DNA from: Flavobacterium sp.
Lineage (GTDB): Bacteria > Bacteroidota > Bacteroidia > Flavobacteriales > Flavobacteriaceae
Direction: 5' to 3'
DNA length: 5,279 nucleotides
Assembly (NCBI GenBank): GCA_030150335.1
Contig: JASLGC010000305.1
Span: forward strand, 1-5,279
The notes below the pieces were generated by a model. It had not been told where the DNA came from, made no database searches, and saw only the letters and a list, made by a program, of their open reading frames with translations. Positions 1 to 5,279 of the stretch are shown piece by piece (positions within the stretch are counted from its first letter, which is position 1; each line of letters opens with the position of its first letter). Made by a program: the position numbers and the translations under genes.

Positions 1-45
1 AATTAAGAAAACTTTTAAAAATCACATAATTCGCACAAAGTGTCA

Positions 46-88
46 TAAATAAAAAATGGAGACTTATTATAAAATAACAAGCCTCCAT
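46..88 (-). terminator. intrinsic terminator, 15-bp stem plus U-tract
   Basis: The arms at 74-88 and 56-70 form a 15-bp stem around a three-base loop (71-73). Read on the minus strand all 15 positions pair, two of them as G-U wobbles, and the stem is followed at once by a T-rich run (TTTTTATTTATG). Read on the plus strand the same two positions become A-C mismatches and no U-tract follows, so the structure is built for minus-strand transcripts. It lies 217 bases beyond the lipoprotein stop and could end both that mRNA and the candidate small transcript. Confidence 0.85.
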
Positions 89-258
89 CACAAACATAAA
101 ATTATAGCACTTATAATCTATCTTTATATATCAACACCAAAGAAATTAACCTAGGCACTTATGAACTCCCATGATAATGTCTTTTGAAATAATAAATCCT
201 CACATTCAACACACAGATAATTACTTTCATAAAATATCCTCGCTATCATTAATAGATT
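50..258 (-). ncRNA. candidate ~200-nt small transcript
   Basis: This span is inferred from its two ends: a consensus promoter at 263-294 and an intrinsic terminator at 46-88, both on the minus strand, with no long gene between them. The product could be a small regulatory RNA or a small mRNA, since a 32-codon frame (249-151) begins only a few bases after the predicted start. An 8-base direct repeat, ATAAGTGC on the minus strand, occurs at 155-162 and 107-114. I recognise no known RNA family. The alternative is that this is simply the 3' UTR of the lipoprotein mRNA with a chance promoter-like sequence. Confidence 0.4.
151..249 (-). CDS. possible 32-residue small protein
   Basis: This is a complete ATG-to-TAG frame of 32 codons inside the candidate small transcript. 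It starts M-I-A-R-I-F-Y and contains a Cys-Val-Glu-Cys (CxxC) pair at residues 13 and 16. It has no signal peptide, no membrane segment and no recognisable family. The predicted 5' leader would be only about 6-11 bases, so translation would be nearly leaderless. A second overlapping frame of 23 codons (230-159, starting M-K-V-I-I-C) uses a different phase, which weakens the case for either. It is listed because it is the only frame that fits the promoter and terminator; a noncoding RNA is at least as likely. Confidence 0.18.
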   Translation of the reverse strand: MIARIFYESNYLCVECEDLLFQKTLSWEFISA

Positions 259-262
259 ACAT

Positions 263-294
263 CAAACATAATTTAACAAATACTATATTCCAAA
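263..294 (-). promoter_or_regulatory. Bacteroidota-type promoter (TTTG-N20-TATGTTTG)
   Basis: On the minus strand, TTTG (294-291) is followed after exactly 20 bases by TATGTTTG (270-263), a full match to the -33 TTTG / -7 TAnnTTTG consensus of Bacteroides and Flavobacterium housekeeping promoters. It begins 11 bases past the lipoprotein stop codon and points away from it, so it would start a separate transcript near 255-260. No comparable full match was found upstream of the other genes. In DNA this AT-rich a single match can arise by chance. Confidence 0.55.
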
Positions 295-304
295 AAAAGT
301 ACTA

Positions 305-1423
305 TTATCTATTTTTAAATTTAAAAGCCTTGCTTTCCTTTTCTAAACTCTCCGAAAAGATGACATCACCAGCAAAGCTAAAGTCAATCTCATTTTCTTC
401 ACTTTCAAAAGAAAATCCAAAATCCGCAATTCCAAACACACCATCTACTCCTGAACCAATACCATCATTAGGGATAAATACATTATTGATCTTTAAATCA
501 AACTTCTTGGCAGTCAAATAATTTTCTAAAATGAAGTAATCACCTCCAATTAAGAACAAATCAGTAAATACAACATCTTTGGCATTAGTAGGTAACACAC
601 GTTTACCATAGTTTACAATCGACCCATCTTTTTCAACAACACTACTATTTAATACTCTTAACGTAATAATAAGGTAATTATCTTGTTCTAAAATCATTAG
701 AGAATACTCATTAGCAAATCTTCCGTCATCAAGCTTCACTACTTTATCCACTTCAATCAGATTACCATCCTTATCTATTACATTCTCTCTCATCACATCT
801 AAAATCACATATCTAAAATCAACATTATTACCATTTACAGTTAAGAAATTATTGCTTTTATCTTCTGCTTCTTCGACAATAACAACAACTTGTGTACTAT
901 CAGCAAATCCTGCCTTCTTTGCAACAAAAGCAAATTCTCCAACAGTAGTCGCTTCAAATACATTATTAGGTAATGCAACTCCAGTTGTAACATTATAAAT
1001 TGTCGCACCATTTTCTACTACATTAGCAACAGCAATAGTGAATGTTACTTTATCACCGACTTTTACAGCATTGCTACTCGACTTTAAACTCAATTGAGAT
1101 AAGCCCTCCTCTTTATCCTTTACTTTAATAGTCAATGAATTACTATTTTTAAACCCCTCTTTCTTCGCAACTACTGAAAAATCACCTGCTTTGTCAAATT
1201 TAACAGGATTCTTCACCAGTGCATTTTCAACATAAATAGAAGCATCAACTTTTTTCCCTTCTTTATCTAATATAGTAAACAAGACTTCATCTCCTACTTG
1301 AACCTCTTTCTTGTCTGTACTCAATACCAAATCTTTGACAATAATCTCTTCCGAATTATTATCATCACTACTACAGCCAAACGTGGTAGCCATAGCAATA
1401 AATAAAATCATAAACTTTTTCAT
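305..1423 (-). CDS. Ig-like repeat lipoprotein, probably surface-exposed
   Basis: 372-residue predicted lipoprotein of unknown function. The N-terminus is a short Lys-Lys start, a hydrophobic stretch (about residues 4-14) and the lipobox T-T-F-G-C, with Cys17 as the likely lipidated residue. The residues after it, S-S-D-D-N-N, fit the acidic lipoprotein export signal known in Bacteroidota, so outer-leaflet exposure is likely. Two homologous Ig-like beta repeats follow, about 31-102 and 109-185: each starts with a V-G-D-(E/K)-V-x-F-T-I strand and ends with V-A-K-K-x-G-F followed by a beta strand. The rest (about 190-372) is a separate beta-rich domain I do not recognise, containing a D-G-I-G-S-G-V-D-G segment near 320-328. 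The ATG at 1423 is chosen because the signal peptide begins there, and the leader is A-rich without a Shine-Dalgarno sequence. The gene stands alone, 816 bases from the regulator operon. A binding or adhesion role is possible but unproven. Confidence 0.9.
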   Translation of the reverse strand: MKKFMILFIAMATTFGCSSDDNNSEEIIVKDLVLSTDKKEVQVGDEVLFTILDKEGKKVDASIYVENALVKNPVKFDKAGDFSVVAKKEGFKNSNSLTIKVKDKEEGLSQLSLKSSSNAVKVGDKVTFTIAVANVVENGATIYNVTTGVALPNNVFEATTVGEFAFVAKKAGFADSTQVVVIVEEAEDKSNNFLTVNGNNVDFRYVILDVMRENVIDKDGNLIEVDKVVKLDDGRFANEYSLMILEQDNYLIITLRVLNSSVVEKDGSIVNYGKRVLPTNAKDVVFTDLFLIGGDYFILENYLTAKKFDLKINNVFIPNDGIGSGVDGVFGIADFGFSFESEENEIDFSFAGDVIFSESLEKESKAFKFKNR

Positions 1424-2239
1424 AGCTATTTTATTTTAGTTAATTACTACAGCAAATAAAGTTAATTTTTAACTAAAAAAAATACAGTATTCAAACATTA
1501 AACAACAAATAAACAAATAAGACGTCATTTTTACAAATAAATAAACAATTACCTAATTAATTTACAAATATTATAACAAAATAGAATAAACACTTTTCAT
1601 ATTCTCAGTATTTTCAACACAATCAACTCATAGTCAATGAAAAAACATATGAATAAATTTCACTTTTCAAAGAATAGAAACATCATAGAGATACTTTAAT
1701 TGTTAATTCATCAGTTATTTATACTTTACAATTCATGTACAACCTATATGTTTTTACTAAAATAGCAGTACAAAACATTTTACATATTTCGACAATCAGA
1801 CGTAATTTATATAGTAGAAATAAATTGTATTAAATAAAACCACAATATGCATTTGTATTTTTAAGTAAAGATGAAAAAACAAGAAAACGATATTAGTTTT
1901 CAATAAAAAATTCAATTATAGATATTGCTATTTTAAATCATATATAGCAACAATTCTGTATAACTTTTATCAAGCTTTTGATGAAATTAGATAATCGTAA
2001 TTCATTGATAATAAACCAATAACTTCACTCTACAGAGTGACCCAAGTGATATACGGTTTCATATAAAATGATAGATGTACCCCCAAATTTCCACCCTAAT
2101 ATATAACTCATTATGTAGTACCAATATATTTCGTAAGCATACAAAACAATACAGCATCATTACAGAATATAACTTTCAGAGGACACCCCCTCATCCCTAA
2201 CAAAGAAACTAATCAATTAAAACAACAAATAACAGCCTT
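1424..2239. other. 816-base noncoding gap, extremely AT-rich
   Basis: I see no credible gene, tRNA or mobile-element signature here. Base composition is more AT-rich than in the flanking genes (bases 1501-1560, for example, hold only 11 G/C in 60). The part nearest the lipoprotein (about 1490-1570) carries several near-matches to the -7 element on the minus strand, such as TTTATTTG and AATGTTTG, but none with a well-spaced -33 element. A small inverted repeat (GTTAA-TTT-TTAAC) lies at about 1461-1473. Two very short plus-strand frames (1637-1699 with 20 codons, 1871-1906 with 11 codons) begin with M-K-K but have no other support. No terminator is obvious after the regulator operon. Confidence 0.7.
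2025..2040. repeat. 7-bp inverted repeat, 2-base centre
   Basis: TCACTCT and AGAGTGA flank a two-base centre. No T-tract follows on either strand, so it is not an intrinsic terminator. It lies about 200 bases past the end of the regulator operon. It could be a protein-binding site, but a repeat this short is expected about once by chance in a gap of this size. Confidence 0.3.
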
Positions 2240-3373
2240 CTATTCCTCATTCACCAAATCCAAATCCCCCACAAAAGCCCTCGTTCTCTTAAAGCTCTCC
2301 ATGCTTTTAAAACCAGCCAACAACACCAATTCCTCCTCCTGCATCCCTTTAAACTCGGCACGCTCCATCAACAAATTAAACTCCATTAACCGGCATTTGT
2401 TCATGTACATTCGGAAATTCATCCCATACGTATTATTTATAAAAGCAGACAAATAAGACCTATTCGTCTGAAGTGGACCTATCAAATCCGCAATAACCAA
2501 CTGCGAATTTAGAAACGGCTTTTCGCGTTTCATATATTCCTCAAACACTGCTTGATTTAAGAAATACTCCTTCCCTTTCATCTCATTAAACTCCAGAGAA
2601 TAACAATAATCTTTATACAAAAAGAACTGAATAAAGATATACTTCTGTTTAAAAACATTATAACATAAGGTAACGTGAAGCAAGAACATCAACAAATTCA
2701 AAACTTGCTGTCCATATTTAACTTGCATACCCGTAGTAATAAATTGAAAAAAAATAAGCGACTGAAATAATAAAATCACCACAAAGTAAAGACGATACAA
2801 ATCAAACATTAGTAGTTTAAAATTGCCCTCTGAATAAACCACAGCAGATTCGCTATACCTATTCTCTCTCTTACTCCACAACCTTATGTACTTAAAAATG
2901 AAAATAAAACTTACAAAATACAATGTCCATTGATTAAATAGAACACGTAAAATTTTAGAATATTTATATAAAATATGATCTTCCGTTAGAAAAATATAAA
3001 AATTGCAATACACTATATATCCAATCCCAAGGGCCAAGGGCAAGAAATAATGCCATAAATTAAACTGCTCCATACGATGAATAGTACTCGCATTAAAAAC
3101 AAGATGATAAAACACCACAGGCACCAAAATCACCGATAGAAAACTCAACGTCCCCGTCCATTTAAAATCACTTGTATAAAAAATCGAATAGAAAACAGTC
3201 GAAAAATATCCAATCGACAATAAGTAAAACCCTAATAATAGCAGTAATACCTCTCTTAAAACCAGTTTAGAATAATCCTTTACAAACTTAAGAACCAATA
3301 ATATCCCACAAAAAACCGCTGAAAAAATGGCAGCCGTCAATGTGATGACCATTATAATTCTACATAAACTCAT
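2240..3373 (-). CDS. membrane-anchored AraC-type regulator (second of pair)
   Basis: 377-residue predicted one-component regulator. The N-terminal 245 residues are an integral membrane domain with about six or seven hydrophobic segments (roughly 6-28, 38-62, 75-95, 106-129, 148-165, 191-213, 224-241). The C-terminal part carries an AraC-type DNA-binding domain. The first helix-turn-helix is well preserved (about 291-320, N-R-S-Y-L-S-A-F-I-N-N-T-Y-G-M-N-F), followed by the linker-helix signature Y-M-N-K-C-R-L. The second is weaker (about 345-370, containing A-G-F-K-S-M-E-S-F-K-R) and lacks the usual G-x-S/T-P ending. It starts 14 bases after the upstream paralog's stop, so the two are probably co-transcribed. 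The ATG at 3373 is used; an in-frame ATG at 3352, with a more A-rich leader, would remove seven residues and begin right at the first membrane segment. Signal and target genes are unknown. Confidence 0.88.
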   Translation of the reverse strand: MSLCRIIMVITLTAAIFSAVFCGILLVLKFVKDYSKLVLREVLLLLLGFYLLSIGYFSTVFYSIFYTSDFKWTGTLSFLSVILVPVVFYHLVFNASTIHRMEQFNLWHYFLPLALGIGYIVYCNFYIFLTEDHILYKYSKILRVLFNQWTLYFVSFIFIFKYIRLWSKRENRYSESAVVYSEGNFKLLMFDLYRLYFVVILLFQSLIFFQFITTGMQVKYGQQVLNLLMFLLHVTLCYNVFKQKYIFIQFFLYKDYCYSLEFNEMKGKEYFLNQAVFEEYMKREKPFLNSQLVIADLIGPLQTNRSYLSAFINNTYGMNFRMYMNKCRLMEFNLLMERAEFKGMQEEELVLLAGFKSMESFKRTRAFVGDLDLVNEE

Positions 3374-3387
3374 ACAAAAACCTATTT

Positions 3388-4542
3388 TTAATTATCATTC
3401 AATTCCCTCACCATTTTCTTCACTCTCCAATAATTTCGAATACTTCGAAACCCTGCATTAGCCACTATCTCCTCCAACTTCTTCCTTTGATTCTCAGGTA
3501 AACTCTTCAAATAATCAACCTCTTTCAAACGCCATTTATTCACATATTGACTGAAATTACAACCAAAAGTCGTATTGATAAACTTCGACAAATACGTTCT
3601 ATTCACCCCAAAATGACTAACCAAACTCTCTAACCTAAAATCCTTATCCAAATACGGTTTCTCATTCGTGAAATACAACTCAAACTCCTCTTGCGTAATC
3701 AACTTCTGATAATCACTAACCACAGAATAACTCGCAGAATCGCCAGAAGAATCCACAACCACATTATCTCCTACAAACGAAACCACATTTCCAGAAACCA
3801 ACATCACCTTTTTCAAATCCGTCTCCTCCTCAAAACACACATAATTGTGCTGCAGCAGATTATAAACAAGAACAATGTCTTTCGCGAGTAGCAACACAAT
3901 GCACAGCACCAAAAGAAGCTTGTTCTGTTCGTAATCCAACGCAAAACTAAAAGCAAACAAAAAACGCATTTTCAACATATCGAAGATCCAATTCAATTCC
4001 TTCCCCCTTTTTTCTTCCAAAGGCAATGCTTCCAATTCTCGTTTGTAACCATACACCTGACGGACACTCAAAAAAGAATAAAAACAAACTGTTATAAACA
4101 CGAAAACATTCATGAAATGCTCATAAAAATCTTCTATTGGCAACGACCAGAATTTAGGCAAACGGTCATAATTAAACATTGCTATATGCAATATCACCAT
4201 AGACAACACACAACAAGCATAATGTCTCCCAATCGACACTTTGTTTGATGTAATAATACACGTAAAATGATAAAATGAAACCTGAACCAATTGTATAATT
4301 AGTCCCGACATCGGTATAAAATATTTAAACCACTCCTCGTTTAAATCATAAAAAAATATATTGAGCCAAAAGACAATTATCAAAAAATAAAATCTGCCCA
4401 TTACCCTTTGGATATCATTATCCATTTTGCTGCCCTTCTTTTGAAACAACACAATGATTAACCAACAAATAACCGCAGAAACCATTGGCATAGAGTATAA
4501 CACATACTTTAATACTATAGTAATATCTATTTCTGTTTCCAT
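3388..4542 (-). CDS. membrane-anchored AraC-type regulator (first of pair)
   Basis: 384-residue predicted regulator with the same architecture as the gene behind it. About six or seven hydrophobic segments (roughly 8-33, 49-65, 73-97, 107-123, 142-160, 190-202, 207-230) precede a cytoplasmic linker (about 235-285, rich in Val and Ser) and an AraC-type DNA-binding domain. The first helix-turn-helix is clear (about 302-330, N-R-T-Y-L-S-K-F-I-N-T-T-F-G-C-N-F), followed by Y-V-N-K-W-R-L. The second (about 353-376) keeps A-G-F-R-S but has Tyr-Trp where a Phe is usual and ends without the G-x-S/T-P motif. The two proteins share the pattern F-E-x-Y...E-K-P...N-R-x-Y-L-S-x-F-I-N-x-T-x-G-x-N-F in this domain but are otherwise quite different, so they are old paralogs. 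The start is secure: an in-frame TGA lies at 4575-4573 with no other ATG between. Confidence 0.9.
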   Translation of the reverse strand: METEIDITIVLKYVLYSMPMVSAVICWLIIVLFQKKGSKMDNDIQRVMGRFYFLIIVFWLNIFFYDLNEEWFKYFIPMSGLIIQLVQVSFYHFTCIITSNKVSIGRHYACCVLSMVILHIAMFNYDRLPKFWSLPIEDFYEHFMNVFVFITVCFYSFLSVRQVYGYKRELEALPLEEKRGKELNWIFDMLKMRFLFAFSFALDYEQNKLLLVLCIVLLLAKDIVLVYNLLQHNYVCFEEETDLKKVMLVSGNVVSFVGDNVVVDSSGDSASYSVVSDYQKLITQEEFELYFTNEKPYLDKDFRLESLVSHFGVNRTYLSKFINTTFGCNFSQYVNKWRLKEVDYLKSLPENQRKKLEEIVANAGFRSIRNYWRVKKMVRELNDN

Positions 4543-4570
4543 CTGTTTTTTTAACGAATCAGCCTTCCTT

Positions 4571-4593
4571 TTTCACTTCCCAAATAAGTGAAA
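4571..4593. promoter_or_regulatory. 8-bp inverted repeat in the regulator leader
   Basis: TTTCACTT and AAGTGAAA, a perfect 8-bp inverted repeat, are separated by seven bases and end 28 bases before the start codon at 4542. The right half overlaps a direct repeat, AAATAAG at 4582-4588 and 4591-4597 (9-base period). Position and symmetry suit an operator for autoregulation or a leader hairpin. I could not find a consensus TTG/TAnnTTTG promoter in the gap to place it against. Confidence 0.4.
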
Positions 4594-4684
4594 TAAGATG
4601 ACAATTTGTAAATAAAAAACCAGTCTAACAATATGAAACACACTTGTATTCGACCATTAAATTGATTTTTTTCTCGACACAAGC

Positions 4685-4868
4685 TACATTTAAAAAAGCT
4701 ATGCTAAAATTGAATAATATATATTAACAACAATAAAAGTTTCATAACATTCAAAAAAACACACTTAACTAACAAAAAATGTATCTAAACAATAACAACT
4801 CGCAAAACAGTAAAATGGTGTTTCACAATGTGTTTTACTTGAACTAAAACTCTTATAATAGCATAGCT
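4685..4868 (-). terminator. possible structured 3' UTR / terminator of PorP-like gene
   Basis: On the minus strand AGCTATGCTA (4868-4859), 20 bases past the stop codon, can pair perfectly with TAGCATAGCT (4706-4697), which is followed at once by a T-run (about five T before AAATG). The helix would enclose 152 bases that contain smaller hairpins: 4810-4838 (GTAAAA with TTTTAC) and 4832-4850 (GTTTTA with TAAAAC). These two share one arm, so they exclude each other. A loop this long is not a standard terminator; this could be a closed-end 3' UTR, a 3'-derived small RNA, or chance. Confidence 0.28.
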
Positions 4869-4888
4869 AATTTGAATTCTTCCTTTAT

Positions 4889-5279
4889 TTAAAAATAATT
4901 TCCAGATCTACTACTTCTTCCATAGCCATTATCCAATACAAATCGCAACATAACCTCATGAGTTCCTGAATTTGCCGTTCTAATCCCACTTGTCGAAGCA
5001 TCATAAGCATACCCCACAAACAATTGATCTGTCGCCTGAAAACCAGCCAAAGCACTTATCGCAGAATTCCATTGATAAGACACACCAGCCGTAAACCGCT
5101 CTGCATAAATCACATTTGCACTCAAGTCAACGTTAACAGAACTGGCAGAACCTGTCTTCACCATAAAAGTAGGTTTTACAACCACCATGTCAGACACCGG
5201 AATCACATATCCTCCGATAACATATAGGTTAATATTCTTTTTTAAAACAGAATACTCATTATCAACAAAACGCTCACGT
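4889..5279 (-). CDS. PorP/SprF-family type IX secretion outer-membrane protein, C-terminal part
   Basis: The C-terminal ~130 residues of a PorP/SprF-family protein; the reading frame stays open to the window edge, so the 5' end is missing (the family is usually around 300 residues). The family consists of outer-membrane beta-barrel proteins linked to type IX secretion and gliding. Visible signatures, in order, are G-G-Y-V-I-P-V-S-D leading to V-V-K-P-T-F-M-V-K, then N-V-D-L-S-A-N-V, a G-V-S-Y-Q-W strand, A-G-F-Q-A-T-D-Q-L-F-V-G-Y-A-Y-D, and the near-invariant G-T-H-E-V-M-L-R-F strand. The protein ends in aromatic Tyr-Phe, typical of outer-membrane barrels. A GTG at 5206 is internal, not the start, because family sequence continues upstream of it. 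In flavobacteria many such genes follow a large adhesin gene whose product they help export; any such partner would lie beyond the right edge. Confidence 0.9.
   Translation of the reverse strand, partial: RERFVDNEYSVLKKNINLYVIGGYVIPVSDMVVVKPTFMVKTGSASSVNVDLSANVIYAERFTAGVSYQWNSAISALAGFQATDQLFVGYAYDASTSGIRTANSGTHEVMLRFVLDNGYGRSSRSGNYF

Larger units (their letters stand above)
4543..4888. other. 346-base noncoding gap between PorP-like gene and regulators
   Basis: No gene is visible. The gap must contain the end of the PorP transcript and, unless the two units are co-transcribed, the regulator promoter. I see a 10-bp long-range inverted repeat (4697-4706 with 4859-4868), a 12-base AT palindrome (4715-4726), small hairpins at 4810-4850, and the inverted repeat at 4571-4593. 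No full match to the Bacteroidota promoter consensus was found on the minus strand. Confidence 0.7.

Noticed and set aside
91..98. A second TATGTTTG element on the minus strand
   Set aside because: There is no TTG at the -33 distance, and it would start transcription inside the terminator stem.
171..521. Plus-strand open frame of 116 codons
   Set aside because: It overlaps the 3' end of the lipoprotein gene in antisense, has low-complexity content with no family pattern, and is explained by AT-rich antisense sequence.
1637..1699. Plus-strand 20-codon frame starting M-K-K-H-M
   Set aside because: It is short, has no promoter or ribosome-binding context, and such frames are common in AT-rich noncoding DNA.
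1825..1906. Plus-strand TTG-N20-TGCATTTG followed by an 11-codon frame starting M-K-K
   Set aside because: The -7 element has a mismatch in its key TA, the peptide is tiny, and no terminator or other support follows.
3691..3891. Plus-strand open frame of 66 codons
   Set aside because: It lies wholly antisense to the first AraC-type regulator and is rich in Arg, Asn, His and Ile, as expected from antisense of that gene.
4697..4868. 10-bp inverted repeats as ends of a small mobile element
   Set aside because: No flanking target-site duplication is visible, the arms diverge immediately outside and inside the core, and the U-run after one arm fits an RNA structure better.
5204..5206. GTG as start of the PorP/SprF-like protein
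   Set aside because: The same frame continues to the window edge and encodes family-like sequence (L-Y-V-I-G-G-Y before this codon), so the GTG is an internal Val.
5024..5227. Plus-strand open frame of 67 codons
   Set aside because: It is antisense to the PorP/SprF-like gene, whose conserved family motifs identify the true strand.

Overview
The window looks like chromosomal DNA from a low-GC member of the Bacteroidota, most likely a flavobacterium-type organism (Flavobacteriia). The signs are the very AT-rich DNA, a lipoprotein signal peptide ending in the C-S-S-D-D export signature, large membrane-anchored AraC-type regulators, and the C-terminal part of a PorP/SprF-family type IX secretion protein. 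Start codons sit in A-rich leaders without clear Shine-Dalgarno sequences, as is usual in this phylum. The genus cannot be fixed from the sequence alone.

All four recognisable genes are on the minus strand, so transcription runs from high to low coordinates. From the right: (1) the 3' part of a PorP/SprF-like outer-membrane protein (4889 to the window edge, 5' end missing); (2) a 346-base noncoding gap holding a possible structured 3' UTR for the PorP transcript and an 8-bp inverted repeat just ahead of the next gene; (3) two tandem genes, 14 bases apart, for divergent paralogous proteins with a multi-pass membrane N-terminus and a C-terminal AraC-type helix-turn-helix (3388-4542 and 2240-3373), almost certainly one operon; (4) an 816-base, extremely AT-rich gap with no credible gene; (5) a surface-type lipoprotein with two Ig-like repeats (305-1423); (6) a 304-base tail that is not empty. 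The tail contains a full match to the Bacteroidota promoter consensus (TTTG-N20-TATGTTTG), starting 11 bases after the lipoprotein stop codon, and a 15-bp intrinsic-terminator hairpin about 170 bases further on. Together they outline a roughly 200-nt small transcript, which may be a small RNA or may encode a 32-residue peptide.

A working picture, which is inference, is a cell-envelope locus: a secretion-associated outer-membrane protein, a pair of membrane-embedded regulators that could pass an envelope signal directly to DNA, and a probably surface-exposed lipoprotein. The sequence does not prove that the regulators control either neighbour. The points most worth checking are the small transcript at the left end, the paired membrane AraC proteins with a degenerate second helix-turn-helix, and the inverted repeats around their leader.
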